Assembly (NCBI GenBank): GCA_033032865.1
Contig: JAWHQI010000075.1
Location: forward strand, 1,302,001-1,366,000
Reading direction: 5' to 3'
Length of the DNA stretch: 64,000 nucleotides
Source of the DNA: Dactylorhiza incarnata
Lineage: Eukaryota > Streptophyta > Magnoliopsida > Asparagales > Orchidaceae
The notes beneath the pieces are model-generated. The model worked only from the letters and a program-made list of their open reading frames with translations, ran no database searches and was not told the DNA's origin. Both the position numbers and the translations under genes were made by a program. Numbering within the stretch: the stretch's first letter is position 1; each line of letters begins with the position of its first letter. This document shows positions 1-10,812 of the stretch, piece by piece.

Positions 1-1077
1 CACGCACTTTAGCCTTATTATAGTTTATATTTGATAACCCATGCTAGGTGCACATTTAGGCCCACTTTGGTGTGTTTTCGTGTGTATTTTATAATTTCGT
101 CTCTTGCAGGTTCTGTCCAGGCAGTGCGCACGATCGCAGAATTCCAGTGCGCACGACCACTGGTCGTGCGCCAATGATCGTGCGCAGTATTCAATCCAGC
201 GCCTATTTAAATGCCTGTTGCGATTTTAGGGCGGATCGATCATTCCGGGAGCGAGGTTCCTGTTCCGTACGCCGCTGACCACCGCCCTGGAACGCCCCTA
301 CTTCATCTTCAACCCAGGGGGAAGCCTCCTCCATCCATTCCAAGCCTTCCCCCATCGCCCGTGAGTGTTCTCCATCGTCCGCAAGCCTCCAAGCAACCAT
401 TTTCGCTTTCCGCCCGGTGAGAAGAAGAAGAGACCTTGAGTCGAAGATGACGGAGCACGTAGGGAGATTGTGACAGCTCTCTACGCCGGAAGCATTGCCC
501 GTCCGAGTCCGGAGGTAGCCCGACAACCTACCATTCCGGCCGTGAACGGCCGCTAGTCTTCACCGCCGGTTATTTCTTTCTTCTTTCCCTTCATTGCACT
601 CTTTGAACCATGTACTAGATGAATATTGTAATATTTAATTTGATGAAAATGAATATTTCTTTATTTTTCTCCATGGTTTGCTCATGATTCATTCCGTTCT
701 CACTCACTCACTCGCACACGCACGCAAGGTGTTTGCTCTGTGTTAGCAAGAGCTAACGACGGTTGTGAAGAGGTGTTTGCGACCCTCACCCTTTCGCACT
801 TGAGTTCACTTCATCCGCCTCACGAAGCACGACATCGCAGCCGTTGCATCCACCTCACTTTGCGAAGCGGTGTTCTCGACCCGCATCTCTGTTGTTGTTG
901 TTAAAATTAGGAAAACCAACCAAAAACCCCTCTTTGTGTTTGTGAAACGCTTGTGTAACAATAATCACTGCGCGATTCGTTCACCCATCCTGCATTCCTC
1001 AAGAGACCGACATCCGGGGAATTTATTCTCCACAATTATTACTTGACAGCGACCGGTGCACTTGCCGACGCGCATCA
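1..1077 (+). repeat. Athila-A 5' LTR, left-truncated by the window and internally deleted
   Basis: Positions 1-90 match 7881-7970 and positions from about 91 to 1077 match 8340-9330 of the right LTR. About 370 bp present in the right LTR are absent here. The breakpoints share the short repeat TGTATT, so the loss looks like a slippage or recombination deletion. It removed three of four copies of a palindromic module; the one left has its core at 147-171. The LTR ends in CA at 1077, seven bases before the primer binding site. Confidence 0.9.
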
Positions 1078-1083
1078 AGTTTT

Positions 1084-1101
1084 TGGCGTCGTTGCCGGGG
1101 A
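1084..1101 (+). other. Athila-A primer binding site (tRNA-Asp type)
   Basis: TGGCGTCGTTGCCGGGGA is complementary to the 3' end of plant tRNA-Asp as I know it, with one mismatch. It sits just inside the left LTR, as expected for the start of minus-strand DNA synthesis in Athila elements. Confidence 0.85.
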
Positions 1102-1270
1102 ATGCAGACGTGATGAATTCGTCTGCGTGAGGATTTATTGCACGAGAATTTTCTTTTCTCTCACTTCTCTTGTTCACCCCTGGTATCTCCGTTTCTTTTC
1201 GATCCGCACTTCTGATTACTTTCGCCTTTCCCATCGTTTGCTAATCGTTTTGTTTGCAAGTATTTGCGAC

Positions 1271-1987
1271 ATGAGCTCAATTCAGGAATGCATCTACCAG
1301 GAAAGCTTAAAAGATTTAAGAGATCAAGCAGAAAGAAACAATCATGACCTCGGGATCTCCTCCGACGTCATTGAGTACATGTCTGGGAATTGCAAGTTCA
1401 GCGGGGATGAGCACGAAGACGCAGTGCAACACATGCAGGACTTCTTAGCAATCTATTATACATGTATATTTAGTGGAGTTGAAAGTGACCTGCAAAAGAC
1501 TCTGGCATTTTCATTCTCCTTGCATGAAAAAGCCAAAAGATGGTATTGGGATATCCGGAAAAGAGAGGTGCTCACTTGGAAACAACTCGAAGGGAGATTT
1601 TTGCAAGAGTTTCAACATCGCACCCAAGCTTTGAATAAGTACAGGGAACTCGTAACCTTTGGACAGGGGAAGGAGGAGACGTTAGTCGATGCTTGGGAGC
1701 GTTTCCAGTCCCTGTATAGGGGATGCTACCGTGAATATCTTTCGGAAGCTTTCTTGATTCAGATTTTCTACTTTGGAGTGCTGGATAATTTCCGTCTTCT
1801 ATTTGATATGGCAGCTGGAGGGGCCCTATTTAATAAATCAGGAAAGGACGCGTGGGACGTAGTCGTGAATATTGTTCACACCAGTCAGCACTGGAGTCAT
1901 GTTATTCGCCCCCCATTTACTGCTGCAGTTAATGCCGTGACATTCAAAGGAGTAGCGGACTTTTTGCCGCCAGAGCAACCAGAATAG
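1271..1987 (+). CDS. gag: Athila-A Gag capsid protein
   Basis: The structural Gag protein packages element RNA into virus-like particles. The reading frame is open further upstream, but I choose the ATG at 1271 because capsid-like sequence begins after it and the 5' leader precedes it. The retrotransposon gag core is visible around WYWDIRKREVLTWKQLEGRF and KYRELVTFGQGKEETLVDAW, followed by the conserved AAGGALFNKS stretch. There is no CCHC zinc knuckle. The frame closes with TAG at 1985-1987, yet the pol frame continues in phase directly after it, so Gag and Pol were probably one polyprotein, or are linked by stop-codon readthrough. Confidence 0.85.
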   Translation: MSSIQECIYQESLKDLRDQAERNNHDLGISSDVIEYMSGNCKFSGDEHEDAVQHMQDFLAIYYTCIFSGVESDLQKTLAFSFSLHEKAKRWYWDIRKREVLTWKQLEGRFLQEFQHRTQALNKYRELVTFGQGKEETLVDAWERFQSLYRGCYREYLSEAFLIQIFYFGVLDNFRLLFDMAAGGALFNKSGKDAWDVVVNIVHTSQHWSHVIRPPFTAAVNAVTFKGVADFLPPEQPE

Positions 1988-1996
1988 TTAGCGACT

Positions 1997-4900
1997 TTGG
2001 TGGTAGGGGTATTGAACAAAATGAATGACCAATCAGTCGCAATCCAACAGCTTCGCTCTACCATTGGGACGCTGTCCGATGCTGTTTCTGAGCTTGCAAG
2101 TCAGCCTCCTGAGTCAGTGAACACCATGCGATTGAGAAGTGGGAGAAGTGTAGACAATTCTCCTCGACAGGAACCTCCTACGTGTTCGACTGACAGGCAT
2201 AATGAAGAAACCCCCGAGAAGCTGGCTCAAAGTCATATTGAGCCGCATCCTGTGAGCGAGGCACAACCCTCGAAAAGTGCTGTTCACCCCCCATTCCCTC
2301 ACAGACTGCGAAACGAGAAAACTGAGCAGCAATTCCGTAGATTTTTGGAAATAATGAAAGGAGTGCAGGTGAGCATACCGCTGATCGAAGCTATTTCTCA
2401 AATGCCGGGCTACTCCAAGTTTTTGAAAGATTTGATCTCAAAGCGGAAGCAGTTGGAGGATCTCAAAACCATCGACCTCACTGAGGAGTGCTCTGCCATC
2501 ATTTCCAATTTACCCACTAAGTGCAAGGACCCGGGCAGCTTTACGATTCCCTGCAGGATCGGTCATCACCGTTTCAGCCAGGCACTCTGTGATTTGGGGG
2601 CATCAATCAACTTGATGCCGCTCTCTATCTTTCGTGAACTCGGTGCTGGGATCTTGAAGCCAACACAAGTAATGCTGCAGCTTGCTGATCGGTCGATCAA
2701 GAAGCCGTCGGGAATCGTCGAGGACCTCACAATAGTTGTAAACGGTCTCGCTTTTCCAGCTGATTTTATCATTCTCGACATGAAGGTCGATACAAATGTT
2801 CCCATTATTTTGGGGCGGCCCTTTCTCGCTACTGCTCGTGCTATTATTAATGTGGAGCAGGGGGAGCTCACACTAAGACTGGGGGAGGATGCTATATCTT
2901 TCAACGTCCACAAACCGTCGCAACTTTTTGAAATTACAGAGTATGAACCAGCAGAAGCGCTTGAAGAATTCGATGGTCAGAACGGTGTGGAGTTGGATGA
3001 CCGCGTGATGTACCGGCATCACGAAGACGAGGAAGAAGAGGGTGCACACTCAAATCACCCTGATTTGTCACATTCAAGTGGAGAGCTCTCCAACGATTCG
3101 GCTAGCCCAAACCCATGTCCGGCTCTCAAACAACTTCCGGACTCTCTAAAGTACGTGTTTCTTGGAGAAAAAAACACACATCCGGTGATTATTTCTGCAG
3201 CCCTGTCCGCCGCTAATGAAACTGCATTATTGGGCGTGCTGAGAAGGTACCACAAGGTCTTCGGACGTTCTCTTGCTGACATTAAGGCAATCAGCCCCAC
3301 GGTCTGCATGCATAAGATCCTCCTTGAAGATCAGTACAAACCGACAGCACAGCCCCAAAGGCGGCTGAACTCGAAAATGCAAGAGGTAGTAAAGGCTGAA
3401 GTGATAAAGCTGTTGGACGCTGGCATCATTTACCCAATCAGCGATAGCAAATGGGTCAGTCCAGTTCAGGTGGTACCGAAGAAGGGAGGGACTACTGTCG
3501 TTGCCAATGAAAAGAACGAGCTGCTACCGACCCGAATGATCACCGGGTGGAGAGTCTGCATCGACTATCGCAAGCTGAACGACGCGACGCGCAAGGACCA
3601 CTTTCCGCTCCCCTTTATTGATCAGATGCTAGAAAGGTTAGCGGGGAAGGATTACTACTGCTTTTTGGATGGATACTCAGGGTACAATCAGATTCTAATT
3701 GACCCATCTGATCAAGACAAGACGACATTCACATGTCCCTCTGGTACATTTGCGTTCAAAAGAATGCCATTCGGACTGTGTAATGCCCCCGCAACCTTCC
3801 AACGTTGTATGCTCGCCATCTTTGCTGACATGGTGGGGGACTTCCTCGAAGTTTTCATGGATGATTTTACTCTATTTGGCAGTAGCTTCGACATTTGCCT
3901 GGCGAATTTGGCCAAGACCTTGAAGCGGTGTGAAGACACCAATCTTGTCTTGAACTGGGAGAAATGCCACTTTATGGTGCGCGAAGGAATTGTGTTGGGA
4001 CATAAAGTTTCCCGCAAAGGGCTCGAAGTGGATCAAGCAAAGGTAAGTGTCATCAGAAACCTCCCTCCACCCATGTCAGTGAAAGGTATTCGAAGTTTTC
4101 TTGGTCATGTGGGCTTCTATCGAAGGTTCATCAAGGACTTTTCCTCCATTTCAAAGCCGTTATCTCGCCTGCTGGTTAAGGATGTTCCCTTCCACTTCAA
4201 CGAAGCATGCATGCAAGCCTTCGAAACTTTACGGGGACAACTCATCTCTGCCCCAATTTTGGTGGCACCCGACTGGACTTTACCTTTTATCATCATGTGC
4301 GACGCAAGTGATGTGGCCGTAGGTGCTGTGCTCGGTCAAAAGAAAGATAAGACTTTTCACACTATTGCGTATGCCAGTCGAACTCTCAACAGTGCACAAG
4401 CAAATTATACCACTACAGAGAAAGAAATGCTAGCCGTGGTCTTCGCCTGTGAAAAGTTTCACTCATATTTGGTACTTTCCGAAGTGATCGTGTACACGGA
4501 CCATGCCGCTCTCAGGTATCTTTTCAGTAAGAAAGAATCCAAATCGCGTCTGATTCGTTGGATTTTACTTTTGCAGGAATACAATCTGGAAATCAAAGAC
4601 AAGAAGGGGGTGGAGAATGTGATTGCTGATCATCTCTCGCGTTTGGAGTACGACACTCCCAACAGCGTTGCGGAGGAAACGGACGACTATTTCCCGGATG
4701 AGAAGTTATTCGCAATTACTACGTCTTCTCCAACCGCACCTTGGTACGCAGATATTGCTAATTACTTGGCTTGCAAAACGTTCTCCCCGAATCTGTCCCC
4801 CCAGCAAAGACGGAAGCTTGCCTCTGACTCAAAATACTATTTTTGGGAAGACCCGCTCTTATTCCACACGTGCAGCGATGGGATTATTAGGCGTTGCATT

Positions 4901-5740
4901 CCGGAAGCTGAGTTTCATTCTATATTACAGCACTGTCATGACAGAGAAGCTGGCGGGCACTTCGGGGCCGTTCGAACAGCACGAAAAATCCTGCAATGTG
5001 GATTGTTTTGGCCGACCCTCTTCCGGGACGCCCATACCTATGTTACCAAGTGCGATGAATGCCAAAGGACCGGAAATATTTCCCGGCGTGACGAGATGCC
5101 CCTTAATAACATGCTGGTCTGCGAACCCTTTGATGTCTGGGGAATAGACTTCATGGGTCCCTTCCCGATGTCTCATGGTAAGCATTACATTATTGTGGCA
5201 GTTGATTATGTCTCAAAGTGGGTGGAAGCTGAAGCGGTGGCCACGAATGATGCCAACACAGTGCTACATTTCATCCACAAGAATATCTTTTCCAGGTTTG
5301 GGACGCCGAGAACGATCATCAGCGACGGCGGTAGTCACTTTTGCAATAAGCAGTTTGTGCAACTTATGAAAAAGTTCGGGGTCCATCATAAGATTTCTTT
5401 GGCATACCACCCCCAAACATGTGGGCAAGTCGAAGTTTCCAACCGCGAGCTCAAGCGAATAATTGAGAAAGCATTACATTCAAATAGGAAGGAGTGGGCT
5501 AAAAAGGTCGACGATGCATTATGGGCTTACCGGACTGCGTTCAAAACACCCATAGGCATGACTCCGTTTCAATTGGTATATGGCAAGGCATGCCACCTTC
5601 CGGTGGAGCTGGAGCATAAAGCATTATGGGCAACCAAATTGTTGAACATGGACATTGGAGCCGCGGCCGAGGTGCGTCGTTCTCAACTCAACAAGTTAGA
5701 GGAGCTCCGTCATTTCGCTTATGAAAACGCTCGTATTTAG
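1997..5740 (+). CDS. pol: Athila-A Pol polyprotein (Gag C-terminus, protease, RT, RNase H, integrase)
   Basis: The first part is the Gag C-terminal region, with the typical TMRLRSGR motif near residue 45. The aspartic protease has a CDLGAS active site near residue 198 and the [10 protein letters not shown] flap region. Reverse transcriptase has [11 protein letters not shown] near residue 557 and the catalytic FMDDF near residue 620. RNase H has [13 protein letters not shown] near 767, TTEKEMLA near 806 and TDHAALRYL near 835. Integrase has an HHCC zinc finger (about 979-1025), then [17 protein letters not shown] and GQVE, giving a D,D35E triad. All catalytic residues are present. The frame ends at TAG 5738-5740, which cuts off the integrase C-terminus although the frame stays open after it. 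It is in phase with gag. Confidence 0.93.
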   Translation: MVVGVLNKMNDQSVAIQQLRSTIGTLSDAVSELASQPPESVNTMRLRSGRSVDNSPRQEPPTCSTDRHNEETPEKLAQSHIEPHPVSEAQPSKSAVHPPFPHRLRNEKTEQQFRRFLEIMKGVQVSIPLIEAISQMPGYSKFLKDLISKRKQLEDLKTIDLTEECSAIISNLPTKCKDPGSFTIPCRIGHHRFSQALCDLGASINLMPLSIFRELGAGILKPTQVMLQLADRSIKKPSGIVEDLTIVVNGLAFPADFIILDMKVDTNVPIILGRPFLATARAIINVEQGELTLRLGEDAISFNVHKPSQLFEITEYEPAEALEEFDGQNGVELDDRVMYRHHEDEEEEGAHSNHPDLSHSSGELSNDSASPNPCPALKQLPDSLKYVFLGEKNTHPVIISAALSAANETALLGVLRRYHKVFGRSLADIKAISPTVCMHKILLEDQYKPTAQPQRRLNSKMQEVVKAEVIKLLDAGIIYPISDSKWVSPVQVVPKKGGTTVVANEKNELLPTRMITGWRVCIDYRKLNDATRKDHFPLPFIDQMLERLAGKDYYCFLDGYSGYNQILIDPSDQDKTTFTCPSGTFAFKRMPFGLCNAPATFQRCMLAIFADMVGDFLEVFMDDFTLFGSSFDICLANLAKTLKRCEDTNLVLNWEKCHFMVREGIVLGHKVSRKGLEVDQAKVSVIRNLPPPMSVKGIRSFLGHVGFYRRFIKDFSSISKPLSRLLVKDVPFHFNEACMQAFETLRGQLISAPILVAPDWTLPFIIMCDASDVAVGAVLGQKKDKTFHTIAYASRTLNSAQANYTTTEKEMLAVVFACEKFHSYLVLSEVIVYTDHAALRYLFSKKESKSRLIRWILLLQEYNLEIKDKKGVENVIADHLSRLEYDTPNSVAEETDDYFPDEKLFAITTSSPTAPWYADIANYLACKTFSPNLSPQQRRKLASDSKYYFWEDPLLFHTCSDGIIRRCIPEAEFHSILQHCHDREAGGHFGAVRTARKILQCGLFWPTLFRDAHTYVTKCDECQRTGNISRRDEMPLNNMLVCEPFDVWGIDFMGPFPMSHGKHYIIVAVDYVSKWVEAEAVATNDANTVLHFIHKNIFSRFGTPRTIISDGGSHFCNKQFVQLMKKFGVHHKISLAYHPQTCGQVEVSNRELKRIIEKALHSNRKEWAKKVDDALWAYRTAFKTPIGMTPFQLVYGKACHLPVELEHKALWATKLLNMDIGAAAEVRRSQLNKLEELRHFAYENARI

Positions 5741-6043
5741 AAGGAGAAAACGAAGAAATGGCACGATCGGCATATCATTCCTAAGGAGTTCAAAATTGGA
5801 GACCAAGTGCTGCTCTACAACTCTCGTCTCCGCCTCTTCCCTGGGAAGTTAAAATCGAGGTGGAGTGGTCATTTCTCCGTGACCGCCGTCTCCCCCTTTG
5901 GTGCCATAGAAATATCTGGAGATAAGGGGGACAAGTTTAAGGTCAATGGACATCGGCTGAAGTTATATGATGGTGCCACTATAAACAAGGAATGTCAGTT
6001 GTTGACATTGGGAGATAGACATCATTCAAGCACCGGCAGCTGA
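5741..6043 (+). pseudogene. Athila-A integrase C-terminal part, separated by an in-frame TAG
   Basis: In the same frame as pol, this continues the integrase C-terminal domain (EFKIGDQVLLYNSRLRL, then GKLKSRWSGHFSV), the SH3-like DNA-binding tail usual in Athila integrases. The natural stop is TGA at 6041-6043. Only the TAG at 5738-5740 separates it from pol. A Tyr codon is usual at that place in relatives, so a point mutation is the simplest explanation. Confidence 0.8.
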
Positions 6044-7805
6044 TTTTCCCTTCTTGTTTCTTATTGTTGCAAAACTCTATTTTTGAGTATTTCTTTTTAA
6101 TTCCTGCACTCTTTATAAACACTGTTAATACAGGTATTTGGTCCAGCTTAAGGACGTTAAATGAAAGCGCTACTGGGAGACAACCCAGATTTCCATTTTC
6201 GTATTTCTTTTTTTAGTTCAGCTTTTATATTTGCCTTTGTTGCCTTGAGTTTGTGCTTGCAGGTTTCGTGTTCGATGGCGGATGCTGCGGACTACTCTTG
6301 ATCGTAAACGCCAATCGTCTGGTATGCTCATTTCTGAGCATTGGGTAACACTTCCTCCCCTCTTTCAGCTTCAAATTTCTAGATATCGTGTTTAGCTTAA
6401 GTCTGGGGGAGCGGTTGTTATTATCCACTGTGCACGAGCTGCATTGCATACTAGAAGGTTGCTTTTTATTTTTCATTATCATTATCATTGTTGCATTCCT
6501 TACACACCACTTCACCCACTTGAGTGCGTGCTTTTCTTTTTGTTGTTCCGTTTAAAATTAGTTTGGTTGGAATGTGAAATAGTTTGTTAACATAGGAATT
6601 ATTATTTGGAGCACGATGTCGACTCATGTAGTGTACTAGTCACGTCGCATGTTATGGTAGAATTTGAGTAGAACTAGATTTTCTTTATGCATCTAATTTA
6701 TATTTAGTATTTCTGCGTAAATTTAGATTTAGTATACTCAAATGCTGAATTTGTATGAAATTGACGATAACCCGGTATTGTGTGTGCACGATTGCTAGTC
6801 GTGTGTTGCTCGAGTCGGGAGGAAGGTTTATCTTTCTCGTGGGCTAAGAACTTGCCCCAAGCGACTCTCGAAGCATTGGTGAGAGCGACTCGTCGAGTTA
6901 AAAATGACGTAGGCCACCATTTGGCTAGTTTGAGCTTTGTTGTTCCATGTCCATTTCATTCACCTTTGCGAGCCAAATTTGTGCCTACCAATCCTTTGTT
7001 CAGCTCCTCTTCATCCACCAAAGCCTGAAGCCTATCCTACACCCGCAACCAAATTGTTTTTAACTGCGCTCATAAGTCTCAATATGTGTGTCGTGTGGAA
7101 TCATTTTGTTATGAAGGGAAAATATTGTCTATCCGCTGACTTTGAACCAACCGGAGGATACATAAAAGAAGAAAAAATATGTAAAAGAAAAAAAAAACAG
7201 TAGTTTGAAAAAAAAGTCCTCCCGAGCTAAAAACAGAAAATCTGTTGGTGTTTGTGAAGTAGGCCGTGTGCACACCTGGTTTTCATGATAAGTCTGGGGG
7301 TGTGTCACACGAGCGTAGTTTGTGGTTTTGTGGGGTGCAGCGTTCCGATAGCTCACTTGGGTTGCGCAGCCATCGTGTTTAACTTTGAATATCATACCGT
7401 AACCTAAGTCTCGTTTTAATCCTATAAGTCCTACTGATTTGATTTGCGAGTTTGCTAGCGCCGTGGAGAGAGTGTGACCGGGCGAGCGTATGGTTCACGA
7501 CGTTGATGGATTTCAGCGAAGTTATTCCTAAGCCCCGATCTTTTGCAACACCCGCCTCAGTGTCTCGTCACTTTCATACTGGGCATGATCGTCAAATTCT
7601 TCATAATTCACCAACTGAGTAGGACTAAATCTTTACTTACGCTTTAATACTTATGTAAATTAGTTAGCATAATTAGAATCTTCTTCTACTAGAATTTCTA
7701 CTCGCATGCGTACGTTACTTCGCACCGTACTCCCTTGTGTAATTCTCTATGTTAGCTATCGTTTTCACATTCCACCGGATTCGTTTGCTCGGGACGCGCA
7801 AACAG
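6044..7805 (+). other. Athila-A spacer between pol and 3' LTR, no convincing gene
   Basis: This 1.76 kb holds only short, composition-driven ORFs and no recognisable envelope-like gene, which many Athila relatives carry here. It contains two extra copies of the polypurine-tract core AAGTCTGGGGG, at about 6399-6409 and 7290-7300, in addition to the true tract next to the LTR. Confidence 0.7.
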
Positions 7806-7820
7806 TTAAGTCTGGGGGTG
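7806..7820 (+). other. Athila-A polypurine tract
   Basis: TTAAGTCTGGGGGTG lies directly before the LTR start TGATGAG. This is the expected place and composition for the primer of plus-strand synthesis. Confidence 0.85.
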
Positions 7821-9330
7821 TGATGAGTCCTGATCATATATACATTTATGGACTCATCCGGGCCGTTATTTTGTCAATATCACGCACTTTAGCCTTATTA
7901 TAGTTTATATTTGATAACCCATGCTAGGTGCACATTTAGGCCCACTTTGGTGTGTTTTCGTGTGTATTATCTTTAGTAGTATTCATATGTTGTTAAGTGC
8001 CACTTTCAGTGGCTAGATCTGTGTTTGTGCTGGAATAGGAGGCGTGCAAGTGTTTCCGGTGCAATTCTGCACAGGAACACTACGCACGATCACTTGTTCT
8101 AGTGCGCACGACCACCGGTCGTGCGCCACTAATCGTGCGCACTTAACCCTTTTTCACGAGTTCTGTCTGGTGCAGTGCGCACGACCATCGACTCCAGTGC
8201 GCACGACCATCGGTCGTGCGCCACTGCTCGTGCGCATTGACCATTAAATTTCTGAGTTCTGTTTGCTGTAGTGCGCACGACCATCAACTCCAGTGCGCAC
8301 GACCACCGGTCGTGCGCCACTGGTCGTGCGAACATTGTATTTTATAATTTCGTCTCTTGCAGGTTCTGTCCAGGCAGTGCGCACGATCGCAGAATTCCAG
8401 TGCGCACGACCACTGGTCGTGCGCCAATGATCGTGCGCAGTATTCAATCCAGCGCCTATTTAAATGCCTGTTGCGATTTTAGGGCGGATCGATCATTCCG
8501 GGAGCGAGGTTCCTGTTCCGTACGCCGCCGACCACCGCCCTGGAATGCCCCTACTTCATCTTCAACCCAAGGGGAAGCCTCCTCCATCCATTCCAAGCCT
8601 TCCTCCATCGTCCGTGAGTGTTCTCCATCGTCCGCAAGCCTCCAAGCAACCATTTTCGCTTTCCGCCCGGTGAGAAGAAGAAGAGACCTTGAGTCGAAGA
8701 CGACGGAGCACGTAGGGAGATTGTGACAGCTCTCTACGCCGGAAGCATTGCCCGTCCGAGTCCGGAGGTAGCCCGACAACCTACCATTCCGGCCGTGAAC
8801 GGCCGCTAGTCTTCACCACCGGTTATTTCTTTCTTCTTTCCCTTCATTGCACTCTTTGAACCATGTACTAGATGAATATTGTAATATTTACTTTGATGAA
8901 AATGAATATTTCTTTGTTTTTCTCCATGGTTTGCTCATGATTCATTCCGTTCTCACTCACTCACTCGCACACGCACGCAAGGTGTTTGCTCTGTGTTAGC
9001 AAGAGCTAACGACGGTTGTGAAGAGGTGTTTGCGACCCTCACCCTTTCGCACTTGAGTTCACTTCATCCGCCTCACGAAGCACGGCATCGCAGCCGTTGC
9101 ATCCACCTCACTTTGCGAAGCGGTGTTCTCGACCCGCATCTCTGTTGTTGTTGTTAAAATTAGGAAAACCAACCAAAAACCCCTCTTTGTGTTTGTGAAA
9201 CGCTTGTGTAACAATAATCACTGCGCGATTCGTTCACCCATCCTGCATTCCTCAAGAGACCGACATCCGGGGAATTTATTCTCCACAATTATTACTTGAC
9301 AGCGACCGGTGCACTTGCCGATGCGCATCA
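7821..9330 (+). repeat. Athila-A 3' LTR, full length (1,510 bp)
   Basis: It begins TGATGAGTCC after the polypurine tract and ends GCGCATCA at 9330. Past this point the left LTR continues into the primer site and the right one into flanking DNA, which fixes the boundary. The flanking 5 bp (AACTC, 9331-9335) is the expected target duplication, but its partner is outside the window. The LTR contains an array of four palindromic modules. Confidence 0.92.
8081..8430 (+). repeat. Four-copy array of CpG-rich palindromes in the Athila-A LTR
   Basis: The core GTGCGCACGACC-ACC-GGTCGTGCGC and close variants occurs at 8102-8127, 8197-8221, 8293-8318 and 8400-8424, so the spacing is 95, 96 and 107 bp. 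Each core is followed about 5 bp later by a further TCGTGCGCA half-site. Units 2 to 4 are preceded by a TTCTGT leader. The position upstream of the presumed transcription start suggests a regulatory role, but that is inference. Confidence 0.85.
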
Positions 9331-10812
9331 AACTCCTTCCTCTCTTTCTGTCCCTTCTTCTAGGGGCCTAGATTCAGGTCTCCCTGAAGCTAGGCAGGGG
9401 GAGATGCCTTATGAAGAAGCTCCAGAAGCTCCAGATTCAGAAGCTCTAGTGTTTGAAGAAGCTCAAGAAGCCCCAGTTTCGGAAACTCCAATATTTGATT
9501 CAGTTTTTGATTCAGAAATGATTGACTTTTCTACAGTTTCAGAAATTCCAGTCATAGAGGAGACAAAAACATTCTATACTCATCCTTCTTTAGATATTAT
9601 TCATTTTCTGTTTAAGTTCAATACTATTTACTCAGTTCTGCCAAGATATCATGAATATTCTAGAGCAATTGTTCCATACACTGCTCCCATATATAAAGTT
9701 TTGTTGAAAAAGATCATCAGAAGTTTCAAAGTTCAGATTACAGATCCAGTTCCTACCTCAGTTCAAATTCAAAGTCATGCAGAGGAATCAGTTGTACTTT
9801 CAGAGGAAATTATCAATAGTTTTGATGTTCCAACCTTTATTTTTGATGAAACCCCAATTCCTGATTTTGATGAAATTTGGAAAGCAGAAGATGAAGCTTT
9901 TGAAGCTGAAGAGCAAAAGATCAAAGCTCTTAAATTGGTCAATGCTTTATATGATGAACCAATTCCATCCTCTGATTCTAATGAAGATAATGATAGTGAT
10001 TTTGATGATTCATCATCAAAGAAGAGAAAGAAAACGAAAGCAAAGTCAAAGGCTGTCCCTAAGCCTCCTAACCCTGATAGTGATATCCCTTATTATATTC
10101 TTCATAATATTACTCTTGATAAAGATACCCCTCAATGGATGAAGTTTTCCAGGAATGAAAACAAAAGAAGAAAGAAGATGAGGAAGACTGGTTATTATTC
10201 TGACAAGCCTGTCAAATATAATCATCCTCCTCCTCCTCCTCCTCCAGCATCAGGTTCAGCAGCACCCTTTTCTTCATCTCAGAAGTCCACCCCTCAGCAA
10301 TCAAGGAGACCAGCTAGCACAAGTGGTCATCAGAGATCTTGGTCTTCAAGACATCCTTCAAGTTCTTCCAGAAATGTTTCCACAAAATACAAGTATCATA
10401 TATCTGATGGATTCATGCACAGGCACAGAAATACTCCTTCAGAACAATCTTCATTGCAGGCCATTGATTATGATGAAAGGCCTTATTAACCTGTTGATAC
10501 AAAAGTTGAAGAAATAGCTCAGATGGCTAGATTCAAGGAAAATATTGCCACAACTCAAATAAATAAAGCTAAAGCTGATGGAAAGGATTATTCTCAATAT
10601 TCAACTATGTCAGAGTACATAAGAAAAGAATTTGAAAAGTATAATTCAAAGAATCTGTTTAATGCTGAAGAATTCTTGATCCAGCACCCACAAGCAGTAG
10701 TCATTCAAAGCAAATCTCAAACTATTCTGGGAGCTCAGGATCTCTACTTGAGCAAGAAGAAATCTGAAGATCCTAACAGAAAAATCATTTTCAAGCCTTC
10801 CTCAGCAAATAT
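9331..10812 (+). pseudogene. Unassigned low-complexity coding fragment, broken at both ends
   Basis: One frame is open from the Athila-A border to 10489 (TAA) and continues in phase to the inverted copia LTR at 10813. The 5' part was displaced by the Athila insertion and the 3' part is cut by the LTR. The protein is acidic at first (repeated Glu/Ala/Pro), then has a Ser/Asp/Glu tract, a Lys/Arg-rich stretch (SSKKRKKTKAKSK), a run of Pro and Ser-rich sequence. A better-structured segment follows after the stop (YSTMSEYIRKEFEKYNSKN). I do not recognise the family. Acid-basic-Pro composition and AT-rich codons would fit a capsid-region fragment of an endogenous pararetrovirus or of another retroelement, but no diagnostic domain is visible. 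Confidence 0.5.

Larger units (their letters stand above)
1..9330 (+). mobile_element. Athila-A: nearly complete Athila-lineage Ty3/Gypsy retrotransposon
   Basis: The element runs 5' LTR, tRNA-Asp-type primer binding site, gag, pol, a long non-coding spacer, polypurine tract, 3' LTR. The order protease, reverse transcriptase, RNase H, integrase marks Ty3/Gypsy. The Asp-type primer site, the RT wording ([14 protein letters not shown]) and the protease context ([13 protein letters not shown]) place it in the Athila lineage. The first roughly 60 bp of the left LTR lie outside the window. By eye the shared LTR parts differ at about 11 of 985 positions, nearly all transitions, so the insertion is recent. 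Two in-frame TAG codons interrupt gag-pol. No envelope-like ORF is recognisable downstream of pol. Confidence 0.92.

Noticed and set aside
6225..7395. Possible envelope-like ORF downstream of Athila-A pol
   Set aside because: Only short ORFs of low complexity, no signal peptide or transmembrane segment in a long frame.
8129..8447. Minus-strand ORFs encoding repeated RAH and VRT-like peptides
   Set aside because: They are translations of the palindromic array inside the Athila-A LTR; both strands are open only because of the repeat composition.
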